A DNA stretch of 8,205 nucleotides. It comes from Simkania sp. (lineage in GTDB: Bacteria > Chlamydiota > Chlamydiia > Chlamydiales > Simkaniaceae). The notes under the pieces are model-generated. The model did no database searches. It was not told the DNA's origin and saw nothing but the letters and a program-made list of their open reading frames with translations. A program made the position numbers and the translations under genes. Of the stretch, positions 1 through 7,045 are shown piece after piece. Position 1 is the first letter of the stretch. Each line of letters begins with the position of its first letter. Location of the stretch: NCBI GenBank assembly GCA_028281425.1, contig JANQJX010000114.1, positions 1 to 8,205 of the forward strand. The letters are read 5' to 3'.

Positions 1-2
1 AG

Positions 3-98
3 GAAACGCTTCTTATTTGGGATGAATGGAGCAATTTGAAAGAGATTTTTTACAGAGTTTTTTTGAGATACAATATCTTTTTTTCCATCATATCATAA
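3..98 (+). CDS. possible 3' end of a gene entering from the left
   Basis: One plus-strand frame stays open from the left edge to a TAA at 96-98, giving about 31 residues that include DEWSNLKEIFYRVFLRYN and end in a hydrophobic IFFSIIS. The mix of charged and aromatic residues looks like a real C-terminus. The other two plus frames stop sooner (a TGA at 23-25 and a TGA at 37-39). No family can be recognised from so short a piece. If real, it converges on the minus-strand gene that ends at 185, and the bases from 99 to 184 between them show no strong hairpin terminator. An open frame this short can occur by chance, so confidence is low. Confidence 0.35.
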   Translation, partial: ETLLIWDEWSNLKEIFYRVFLRYNIFFSIIS

Positions 99-184
99 AT
101 TTGTGAAAAATCAATCGCATTTAAAGGAACAAATCTACTTATGAATTGCATTTAGTCATCTTATGAATCCCTTGTGCTGAGTCT

Positions 185-2017
185 TTAGGGAGAGAAGAAT
201 GCTGAAGATACGGTTGAGTCGGGGAGTTGGTTTTCTCCTCCAAGCTGAAGCATTTGTAACTGTTCTTCATAGTTTGGAGCATTAGGATTGAGGACTATTT
301 CTTGTGATTGATGACCAAAGGGGGGGGTTTGTGGATCCTTGAATTGTTTTCCCATATCCAAGTTTTGCTCTGTATGGATATTTTTTAGCAAAAGAAACAA
401 CCCCTTTTTGGTTGTTATATGAGCGCAACTTCTATGGGAATCAAACACAATGGCTAAGGCTCTTTTAGAGGAATAAATGATGGAATAGGTCTTATGATTT
501 GGAGTTGTGACGACAGCATAGGAAAAGGTTGAGTCAGAAGAAGTTAAACGATTTGTAAAGTTCTTGAGTGCATCTTCAGTGTGAGGGATCACTTGTGGGT
601 TAGATAAATTTTTGGTGCATTTAGGAGCAATAGAGGAATAGATTTTGTTTTTCAAATCACCTAGACTAAATCTCTGATCCATATAGGATGTGCAGATTAA
701 AGATTTTATTTGATTTAAAATGTCTAAGGAGACGAAGGCAAGGGCGGGCTCAAGGGCGCTATGTAACCTCTCTTCCAATTGTTGTCCTGGGATCTTCTCA
801 TCCCAAACATCAGAGAGAAAATGTGTTATGTTGGATTTGATTTGAGTTAATATGTGCTGAAAGTCTATAGGTCTTTTGATGAGATTTGCGATTTGTATGG
901 CTTCTTCAGTTGTTATGGGACGATTAAGATATCCTAAAGCTTGAATCTCATCAGGATGGACTTGAGGAGCATGGTTTTTTATGATATCTGCATTGGTTTG
1001 ATGGATCTGTTTAATACATTCTTTTTGTTTTTGGCTAAGAGGCTCCCACACCTTGGGATCCATTAAATCAGGGAATTGATTCTTTTTGAGAAAATTGTGG
1101 CGGAAGCGGTTTAACTTTTTACAGTTTTCTTCTCCACATGATTTAGAATAGACTTGATAGGCAATTTTATCAGAGGCATCCTCAAGTTTTTTAGTTAACA
1201 ATTTTTCTTTTAACCCATCCTTATCCCTCACTGCTTTAAGAATGTTCGCTTGGTGTTTTGAAATCTTGGGGCTTTGGTTAGTAAAGTCTATAATCCATGC
1301 ATTAAAATTGTCACTGGGATTTCCTTGAAATAGGAGAGTATCTATGAATGTCATTGCAAAAAGAGTACAACTTGGAGAGCTTTGTCCTTTTCCATGAGCA
1401 CCTACTTTTGCATTGTAATACTGGGAAGCGTTTGGGCTTAGGCCTAAATATAGACACTCTTGATTGCATAACTTCTGGTTTTTCGGTTCCAAATCTAGGT
1501 AAAGCGAATAAGAAGCAAGCTCGTTATTTTTAAGCTTTTGACCGATCCTTTTTGGAGTGGCCTTTTTTATAAGGCTTTCAAACGTTAAGAGTGTTTTTGA
1601 GTTTGCGTTTATGAATGGAGCGTTGTTTGATTTTTTATTTGAAGGTGGGCGTTCAATGACTTGAAGGGGGGCTTTAAAAAAGACTCGGTTAAGATGTTGA
1701 ATGTTTTTTTTAACAAGCTTTTGATCGATATTTTGAGATTGAAGACGACTGTATTCCTGCTTAGCCACTTCGCGAATCTTTGACCTACTAAAGTTATCTA
1801 TTTCAAATACAAACTTGATGATTTGAAAAAAAGTGGCCTCATTAGAAGTTAGAGAAAAAAACCCGAGAGAGATAAGATTGAAAAATGCATGAGTATAATG
1901 AATTTTTTTAATCTCAATAACTTCTCGATGAGAGGCATCCTGTCCAACACAAAGAGTATCATTAGAGTTAAAATTTAAATGTGTTAAATTTGATAAAAGG
2001 AAAATAGAATTTGTCAT
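185..2017 (-). CDS. putative papain-fold cysteine protease, deubiquitinase-like effector candidate
   Basis: This 610-residue protein is not one I recognise by name. Two segments stand out. Residues 205-222 read VGAHGKGQSSPSCTLFAM, with Cys217 at the start of a helix-like stretch and Gln212 five residues before it. Residues 500-530 form a beta-hairpin-like segment ending in AIVFDSHRS, with Asp526 and His528. The order Cys, then Asp-x-His behind a hydrophobic strand, with a Gln before the Cys, resembles clan CA proteases, especially herpesvirus tegument deubiquitinases (peptidase family C76). About 300 residues separate Cys from His, far more than in the viral enzymes, so a helical insertion is implied. 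Residues 40-75 are rich in Phe and Leu and could contact membrane. There is no clear signal peptide. The ATG is fixed by an in-frame TAA nine bases upstream, and there is no Shine-Dalgarno match. The protease call is inference from motifs. Confidence 0.5.
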   Translation of the reverse strand: MTNSIFLLSNLTHLNFNSNDTLCVGQDASHREVIEIKKIHYTHAFFNLISLGFFSLTSNEATFFQIIKFVFEIDNFSRSKIREVAKQEYSRLQSQNIDQKLVKKNIQHLNRVFFKAPLQVIERPPSNKKSNNAPFINANSKTLLTFESLIKKATPKRIGQKLKNNELASYSLYLDLEPKNQKLCNQECLYLGLSPNASQYYNAKVGAHGKGQSSPSCTLFAMTFIDTLLFQGNPSDNFNAWIIDFTNQSPKISKHQANILKAVRDKDGLKEKLLTKKLEDASDKIAYQVYSKSCGEENCKKLNRFRHNFLKKNQFPDLMDPKVWEPLSQKQKECIKQIHQTNADIIKNHAPQVHPDEIQALGYLNRPITTEEAIQIANLIKRPIDFQHILTQIKSNITHFLSDVWDEKIPGQQLEERLHSALEPALAFVSLDILNQIKSLICTSYMDQRFSLGDLKNKIYSSIAPKCTKNLSNPQVIPHTEDALKNFTNRLTSSDSTFSYAVVTTPNHKTYSIIYSSKRALAIVFDSHRSCAHITTKKGLFLLLKNIHTEQNLDMGKQFKDPQTPPFGHQSQEIVLNPNAPNYEEQLQMLQLGGENQLPDSTVSSAFFSP

Positions 2018-2059
2018 ATTTAATTAAATAAATTTTGTTTTTTCGCCTACATTTTATAA

Positions 2060-2119
2060 AAAGCAAACTTTCTTGAAAAGAAATTTTTCTTCAAAAAAAG
2101 AATAAAAGTTTGTTGCTTT
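2060..2119. repeat. imperfect inverted repeat in the divergent spacer
   Basis: The 272-bp spacer between the two divergent starts (2018-2289) is very AT-rich. It holds a broken inverted repeat. AAAGC at 2060-2064 pairs with GCTTT at 2115-2119, AAACTTT at 2065-2071 pairs with AAAGTTT at 2105-2111, and inner TTGAA and TTCAA segments can pair too. There is a three-base bulge on the right arm. It could be a leader hairpin of the minus-strand gene, a protein-binding site, or chance in AT-rich DNA. I see no convincing -35/-10 pair and no real gene in this spacer. Confidence 0.4.
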
Positions 2120-2289
2120 GGTAGATTAAAAAAAGATTTTTCAAGTGTGCTCAGCATCAGCTATTTCGCACTTAAGAAATGAAATTAGAAAATGGGAAAT
2201 CGCAACACTTCCATCATGACAATGGTTGCTAAAATCAACTTGAATGTGTAAAAGAAAAAATAATTTTATGAATAAATTTTTTTGAGAAA

Positions 2290-3690
2290 GTGGAAGAGAT
2301 TTACGCAGATTTAGTGGTCATTGGGTCGGGACCTGCAGGGCAAAAAGCTGCGGTTCAGGCAGCAAAGTTGGGAAAGTCGGTCATTTTAATTGAAAAAGAG
2401 TGTTATCCGGGAGGAGCTTCATTGCATTCGGGAACCATTCCTTCAAAGTCTCTAAGGGAGGCCATTTTAAATCTCACCGATTTTTATAAAAAAAGTTTTT
2501 ATGGAAAAATTCAGAAGTTGCAACAAGAAATTTCAATTAATGATCTCAATTATTGCTTAAATCAAGTCCTTGAAGAGCAAATCAACCATCTCACGCGTCA
2601 ATTTGAAAAAAATAAGATTCAGATCATTTTTGGACTTGCCCATTTTGAGAATGATAAGCAAGTGGTGGTTGTGAATGAAAAAAATCAACTTCTCCATTTT
2701 ATAAAAGGGGAAAAAATTGTGATTGCAACAGGATCAAAACCGCGTAATCCCAACAATATCCCCTTTGATCATGAAATGGTTCTTGATTCGACACGGCTCC
2801 TTTCTATCGATACATTGCCCAAAGATATGATTGTTTTAGGGGGAGGGATTATTGGTTCGGAGTATGCAAGTTTTTTTGCAGCTTTAGGAACGAATGTGTG
2901 TGTTGTGGATAAAAGAGATCAAATGCTTCCTCTTTTAGATAAAGAAATCGGAATGCATCTCCAAAAAGCTCTTGGAAAAATTGGCCTTTCTTTTTTTGGA
3001 AATAAGGAAGTTGACGAAGTGATTCGTCATATTAAAAATATCGAAGTGCGTTTTAAAGATGGCACTTCAATGAAATCAGAATTGCTTCTTTATGCTTTGG
3101 GAAGAACTGCCAATATAGACCATCTTCATATTGAAAATACGGCGATCACAGTCGATAGCAAAGGGTACATTCCTGTAAATGCTCTTTTTCAAACAGTCAT
3201 TCCTCATATTTATGCGGTTGGAGATGTCATTGGAGGACCTTGTTTAGCTTCAACAAGTATGGAACAGGGAAGGCTTGCTGCACGTCATGCATTTGGAGCT
3301 GAAACGCATCATTTCCCCACTTTTTATCCCATTGGCATTTATACTATTCCCGAAATTTCATCTTGTGGTTACACTGAAGAACAACTTAGGAATTTGGGGT
3401 TTCGTTATGAGGTAGGCCGTGCTTATTATTATGAAATTGCGAAAAATAATATTGCTGGAAATGACTCAGGAATGTTTAAAATCCTATTTCATACAGATAC
3501 ACTCGAAATCCTCGGGATTCATATTATTGGGCGTAATGCGACAGAGGTGGTTCATATTGGACAGGTCGCTATGACGTTTGGTGCAAAAATCGATTATTTT
3601 ATCGATCATATATTTAACTATCCTACCTATGCTGAAGGGTATCGGATAGCAGCGCTTAATGGGTTTAATAAGGTCAAACATAAGAGGTAA
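2290..3690 (+). CDS. sthA: soluble pyridine nucleotide transhydrogenase (Si-specific NAD(P)+ transhydrogenase)
   Basis: This is an FAD-dependent cytoplasmic flavoprotein that passes reducing equivalents between NADPH and NAD+ (EC 1.6.1.1). Its 466 residues are the normal length for the family. In order: the FAD-binding GSGPAG (12-17); the SthA-type GTIPSK (48-53); ATGS (146-149); the NAD-binding GGGIIG (184-189) with Asp207 at the end of the next strand, as expected for NAD(H); the FAD-contacting YAVGD (308-312); and the dimerisation domain with the SthA signature IFNYPTYAEGYRIAALNG. NYPT replaces the catalytic HPT of lipoamide dehydrogenases, and this separates the two. The Cys kept in E. 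coli SthA (GGGCTHW) is Ser44 here. The GTG start follows an in-frame TGA at 2269-2271. The only purine-rich stretch, GAGAAA, nearly touches it, so initiation signals look weak. The stop overlaps the next gene's start by one base. Confidence 0.95.
   Translation: MEEIYADLVVIGSGPAGQKAAVQAAKLGKSVILIEKECYPGGASLHSGTIPSKSLREAILNLTDFYKKSFYGKIQKLQQEISINDLNYCLNQVLEEQINHLTRQFEKNKIQIIFGLAHFENDKQVVVVNEKNQLLHFIKGEKIVIATGSKPRNPNNIPFDHEMVLDSTRLLSIDTLPKDMIVLGGGIIGSEYASFFAALGTNVCVVDKRDQMLPLLDKEIGMHLQKALGKIGLSFFGNKEVDEVIRHIKNIEVRFKDGTSMKSELLLYALGRTANIDHLHIENTAITVDSKGYIPVNALFQTVIPHIYAVGDVIGGPCLASTSMEQGRLAARHAFGAETHHFPTFYPIGIYTIPEISSCGYTEEQLRNLGFRYEVGRAYYYEIAKNNIAGNDSGMFKILFHTDTLEILGIHIIGRNATEVVHIGQVAMTFGAKIDYFIDHIFNYPTYAEGYRIAALNGFNKVKHKR
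3683..3687 (+). promoter_or_regulatory. Shine-Dalgarno site inside the end of sthA that bears on the next gene's start
   Basis: AGAGG lies just before the sthA stop. It is two bases from the ATG at 3690 and eight from the in-frame ATG at 3696. The longer spacing is the normal one, so translation of the membrane protein may begin at 3696, two codons later. Confidence 0.55.
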
Positions 3691-4172
3691 TGAATATGGC
3701 AATCTACGATATTTTTGAGCATGTTGAAAAATGCATGGGACAAGATGATAGGGTCATCTCTCGTCAAACAGGTTCTCCTATTTACTCTGGAATGACCTTA
3801 AATGGAAACAATGAAAATCCTGAAAATAAAAGTCGTTTTTTCTCTTCATTTGCAGCAAGGCTTTTCTTTTTTATGCTTCTGATTGCCGATCTCTTTTGGG
3901 GAGTTTATGCGACGGTTTTATTTGTTTTTTCTCTTACTTTAAATCTTATCTTTTTATTTCGCTGTTCTTTTTTAAGAAGGTTTTATAGCAGACGTTACCT
4001 TGCAATGAAACGCGTTTTTGTTTGTGCTATTGCTCTGTTTGTGGCCCTTTTTTGTCCAGCTCTTGGGACCATGTTTGCTTGTAGCTATTTTTTAATGTAT
4101 GACAAAAAAGGGGTAGAGGAAGTGGTTCCTTCTGTTTTGCAAGATCAATTTCGAGAATTTTTTACTCCTTGA
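3690..4172 (+). CDS. small multi-pass membrane protein of unknown function (Inc-like hydrophobicity)
   Basis: The protein has 160 residues from the ATG at 3690 (158 from the better-placed ATG at 3696). I do not recognise a family. A polar N-terminal part (1-49, ending NGNNENPENKSR) is followed by about 40 strongly hydrophobic residues (52-91), long enough for two helices with a short turn. Next comes a basic stretch (RCSFLRRFYSRR and MKR, 91-108), a second hydrophobic block (109-137) and an acidic, soluble tail. By the positive-inside rule the basic loop is cytoplasmic. Chlamydial inclusion-membrane (Inc) proteins carry a 40-60 residue bilobed hydrophobic segment, and residues 52-91 would fit, but the second block is atypical for the family. 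Its start overlaps the sthA stop (TAATG), so the two are probably co-transcribed and translationally coupled. An ordinary inner-membrane protein is equally possible. Confidence 0.75.
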   Translation: MNMAIYDIFEHVEKCMGQDDRVISRQTGSPIYSGMTLNGNNENPENKSRFFSSFAARLFFFMLLIADLFWGVYATVLFVFSLTLNLIFLFRCSFLRRFYSRRYLAMKRVFVCAIALFVALFCPALGTMFACSYFLMYDKKGVEEVVPSVLQDQFREFFTP

Positions 4173-4376
4173 CTCATCTTAGGGACTGCCTTGAACTGGA
4201 AAATCCTCGTCTAAAGGATCTTTTCTCCTTAGCCTGCATTTCCCATGTCCCCTCTTTCGAAAAGGTGTGCGCGAGTGTTTTTCAAGACTTGAGAAGTTCT
4301 CGAATGGATCTGTTTGCAACCTCACCTAAAAGAATGGATTGGATATCCCAGCGAAACAACGGATGTAGATTTTTTT
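4169..4376 (+). other. gap between converging genes with an open frame of doubtful coding status
   Basis: The gap downstream of the membrane protein is open in one plus frame from a TTG at 4169 to 4417. This would give 82 residues and run about 40 bases antisense into the Clp-like gene. The first 17 codons come from the dispersed repeat. SHVPSFEKVC, a little further on, lines up with SHLLLLSRVC in the other copy. After that the frame has no relative in the window. No ribosome binding site precedes it, the start is a rare codon, and the 3' end overlaps a better gene. I read it as a relic of a repeated gene rather than an active one. No strong hairpin terminator is visible for either flanking gene. 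Confidence 0.45.
4181..4232 (+). repeat. dispersed repeat, copy 1
   Basis: These 52 bases match the reverse complement of 7162-7213 at 46 positions by hand count. The core is CTGCCTTGAACTGGA at the left end and GATCTTTTCTCCTTAG at the right end. It starts eight bases after the membrane protein's stop codon, in the gap between two converging genes. Read in the frame that opens at the TTG at 4169 it gives CLELENPRLKDLFSL, and the other copy gives CLELENYRLDDLFSLG. Confidence 0.8.
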
Positions 4377-6881
4377 TCAGAGAGCACTCGAAATGTGGGT
4401 TAGATGGTATCCCTTGAGTTGAGTATAGTCACATAAAAGATCTAATGGATCGTCAATGTTTTTGTTGCAAATCGCATTGGCAAGAAGAGTTTTAATATGA
4501 CAATTAATAAGCTTGTTAAGGATTCTTGCTCCATATAACTCGTGATGATTGTTCATAGTCTCTTGGGCTAGCCCAATTTCCACTTGAGGGGTCCATTTCA
4601 GCTCAATAGACTGTTCTTTTTTAAGAAGTGTTTGTAATTGTTTAAGCTTAAGTTTAGCGATAGCTTTTAAATTGGAAAACGTCAGAGGAAAAAAGGGAAT
4701 GGTTTTTTGGATGCGTCCGATTAGAGGGATAGTGAAATGGGGTGAAGCATGCAATTCTTCATCGATGAGTATTTCTAAATTTTTTTTAGGAGATTTTTTT
4801 TTACAACATGGATAGAAAAGGGATGGTTTTGAATTTTTATAGTTTAAAATGGCGTTTAAACCCATATTGCTTGTCATGATCACAATAATTTCTGTGCAAT
4901 TGATTTTTTCTCCTTTAGAATCGGAAATATTCCCTTCTAAAAGACTGTATAAAATATTTAAACATTTGGGATGTGTTTTATCTATTTCATCGAAAAACAC
5001 AACGGCATTAGGAGATTTTTTGAGCTGATTTGTCAGCTCTCCTCCTTCTTGATATCCCACAAGGCCTGGAGGTGCTCCTATAAAACGGCTTACCATATAC
5101 TCACTGGTAAATTCTCCCATATTAAAACGAATCAATTGTTTCTTTTCCAATCTCGCAAGGGTGAGTGCAAGCTCTGTTTTTCCACATCCAGAAGGTCCAC
5201 AAAAGTGAAAGGAAGGAGGATTTTTTTGATCCTGATACAACCTTGCTTTTTGTAGCATCAACGCTTCAGTAAGAGATTGAATGGCATATTTTTGACCGAT
5301 CACATGTTGAGAAAAATAATTGTATAAAGAGTTTTGATTGATGGGGGATTTTTTTAGAAGCAGAGGCATTTTAAATAATTGTTGAAGGGTTTTCATGATG
5401 TCTGTTTTGGTCAGAGTGCTTTTGTGTAGAGGGTCAATTTTAGTTTCTTTTATTTTAGCAAGGGTTGCTTTGATAAGGGGAGCTGTTTGGAATGAAAAAA
5501 TGGAAGGAAGATTTTTTAAGTAATTGTATTGAATTTGAAGAGAGGTTCTTTGACGTTCTTTTTTTTGATGCGAAAGGATATTTTCAGAGTATAAACGGGC
5601 TGCTGTTGTATCGATAATATTAAAATAATTGGAAAGAGTTAAGGAACTTTTAGTCCTATGTGCATAGTGAATGACCGCTTTAATGCCTTCATCTGAAATA
5701 GAAACATCATGATGTTTTTCAAGCTTTTTTGCCAAATATTTGAGAGGAATCGCTATGTTGTCTTGGGTTAACTTGGGAAGTTTAAGGGAAGTAAAAAGTG
5801 TGTTTAAACTCGTATCCTTTTGAAGGTGGTTTTTATATGCAAGAGAAGAGAGCGAGAAAATAACCCTTTTTGTTTTTATGATATTTTGGAGCTGTTGAGT
5901 CAAGAGATGGAGGTGATTTTTATTTTCTTGTAAAAAAGACTCAAAATGTTCGGCATACAAAATGATGTTAGGGTTGTTTTTTAGGAAGGAAAGAAGCGCA
6001 GGAAGGTTTCTAAAATGAAAAGTAGAAAAATTGACCTTGCCTATTTTTTTTCCTTCCTTTTCCAGGATTTTTGTAAAGGTTTTGATTAGAAGGCTTATGA
6101 AAAGCGTATCGTTAGATAGAATGAGAGGAGCGTTGCTATTCATTTGTAAGGGAATGGTTTTTAAACTGAGAAGTTGAGAAGAAAAAAACGTTTGTAGATG
6201 GAGAAGTGAAGAAGGAGGGGGCAGAATTTCGTTTACAAAATTTTTAAGAAAATGTTTTTGTAAATTTAAACCGTTTTGTTTGGAAGTTTGAATGAGCCCT
6301 CTTTTTTGCAATTGTTCCCAAGAGATAGAAGGGGTGATGTTTTTTTTTAGAAGTTCAATCACAAGAGACGTTTGATGTTCCTTTAAAGCTTGCGTTAGCA
6401 TATGAGGAAGGAATTGATCTGCATGAGATAGTTTCACCTTCTTCTTTATTAGGAAGAGTGCCATTTTTAAATCTTTAGGGCTAAACTTGTTCTTTGGAGA
6501 TCTTTTTTGCACTAAGAGATCAAACAATGTTTCACCCTTTTGGTTTTTAAGTTGAGGATTTGCTTCAAGATTGACTAAGAGCCAAGCGGCATTTATATTC
6601 TTGGCTTCTAATGATTGCTTCAGGAGCAGATCTATGTCTTTACATCCAAAAATAGAGATGAAAAAATAGATGATTTTTCCTAAGAGAGGGATTTTAAAAA
6701 GAAATGATTGCAGATGATGCACTCTTCCTTGAAGTGAATTTCCTTTGGCATATTCATGGATTGCCCATGTGTTATGCCAAACAATAGCAATGCGTATTTC
6801 TGCGGAAAAAGAAATTGCAGGAGCATATGTTGATGGATGAAGAAAAGGAGAGGAAAATGGAGAAATGGCAAGAGCATTCAT
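4377..6881 (-). CDS. Clp/Hsp100-like AAA+ protein with ankyrin-like N-terminus, degenerate D1 and intact D2
   Basis: The 834 residues follow the ClpB/ClpC plan in altered form. Residues 52-80 are hydrophobic (FLFKIPLLGKIIYFFISIFG) and could sit on a membrane. Residues 82-185 look like two or three ankyrin-type helix pairs. Residues 215-430 match a first Clp AAA+ domain in order, but the Walker A site near 250-260 (NAPLILSNDT) lacks GKT and the Walker B position reads LYAEH in place of the usual LFIDE. Residues 430-487 are a short linker like the ClpC M region. The second domain is intact: VIGQ (527-530), GPSGCGKT (562-569), pore loop GAPPGLVGY (602-610), FFDEID (629-634), TSN (670-672), Arg723 as likely arginine finger, and GAR (784-786) with sensor 2 Arg786. 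There is no clear ClpP-docking loop. It probably unfolds or remodels a protein using D2 alone. AAGGA seven bases before the ATG supports the start. Confidence 0.85.
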   Translation of the reverse strand: MNALAISPFSSPFLHPSTYAPAISFSAEIRIAIVWHNTWAIHEYAKGNSLQGRVHHLQSFLFKIPLLGKIIYFFISIFGCKDIDLLLKQSLEAKNINAAWLLVNLEANPQLKNQKGETLFDLLVQKRSPKNKFSPKDLKMALFLIKKKVKLSHADQFLPHMLTQALKEHQTSLVIELLKKNITPSISWEQLQKRGLIQTSKQNGLNLQKHFLKNFVNEILPPPSSLLHLQTFFSSQLLSLKTIPLQMNSNAPLILSNDTLFISLLIKTFTKILEKEGKKIGKVNFSTFHFRNLPALLSFLKNNPNIILYAEHFESFLQENKNHLHLLTQQLQNIIKTKRVIFSLSSLAYKNHLQKDTSLNTLFTSLKLPKLTQDNIAIPLKYLAKKLEKHHDVSISDEGIKAVIHYAHRTKSSLTLSNYFNIIDTTAARLYSENILSHQKKERQRTSLQIQYNYLKNLPSIFSFQTAPLIKATLAKIKETKIDPLHKSTLTKTDIMKTLQQLFKMPLLLKKSPINQNSLYNYFSQHVIGQKYAIQSLTEALMLQKARLYQDQKNPPSFHFCGPSGCGKTELALTLARLEKKQLIRFNMGEFTSEYMVSRFIGAPPGLVGYQEGGELTNQLKKSPNAVVFFDEIDKTHPKCLNILYSLLEGNISDSKGEKINCTEIIVIMTSNMGLNAILNYKNSKPSLFYPCCKKKSPKKNLEILIDEELHASPHFTIPLIGRIQKTIPFFPLTFSNLKAIAKLKLKQLQTLLKKEQSIELKWTPQVEIGLAQETMNNHHELYGARILNKLINCHIKTLLANAICNKNIDDPLDLLCDYTQLKGYHLTHISSAL

Positions 6882-6888
6882 GACACAT

Positions 6889-6893
6889 TCCTT
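6889..6893 (-). promoter_or_regulatory. Shine-Dalgarno site of the Clp-like gene
   Basis: Read on the minus strand this is AAGGA, seven bases before the ATG at 6881. It is the clearest ribosome binding site in the window and picks this ATG over the nearby out-of-frame ATG at 6877. I see no convincing promoter elements further upstream. Confidence 0.7.
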
Positions 6894-7024
6894 ATGAAGA
6901 AAGAAAAAACTTTAAGTGAAAAAAAATTTTTGTTCTACTTTTATTTTTGGTTCATTTAAAAAATTCTAGTGCAAACAAGGGATGAGCTTGGGTTGGGGTT
7001 CCAAAGTGGAAGTCCTCTTTGGTG

Positions 7025-7037
7025 GGGGCGAAGCCCC
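7025..7037. repeat. GC-rich hairpin GGGGC-GAA-GCCCC
   Basis: A five-base-pair GC-only stem closes a three-base GAA loop, and TATTTT follows on the plus strand. In DNA this AT-rich it is conspicuous. On the plus strand it resembles a weak intrinsic terminator, but no plus-strand gene ends here. It adjoins the left end of the 168-bp inverted-repeat element and may be part of the same repeat unit. Confidence 0.5.
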
Positions 7038-7045
7038 TATTTTCC

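Noticed and set aside
1348..1533. Plus-strand open frame of 61 codons
   Set aside because: It lies antisense inside the 610-residue gene, covers the motif region only by chance, and has no ribosome binding site or recognisable product.
2225..2260. Possible sigma-70 promoter for sthA (TTGCTA, 17 bases, TAAAAG)
   Set aside because: The match to the -10 consensus is poor, and AT-rich DNA offers several equally weak pairs.
3484..3702. Minus-strand open frame of 72 codons
   Set aside because: It is antisense to the conserved C-terminal domain of sthA, which is clearly the coding strand.
4214..4230. AAGGA/TCCTT as a terminator stem between converging genes
   Set aside because: The stem has five pairs with no T run, and it is not kept in the other copy of the repeat.
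4971..5255. Plus-strand open frame of 94 codons
   Set aside because: It is antisense to the Walker A and Walker B region of the Clp-like gene, whose motifs prove the other strand.
6680..6877. Minus-strand open frame of 65 codons starting at ATG 6877
   Set aside because: It is out of frame inside the start of the Clp-like gene. The AAGGA site suits the ATG at 6881.
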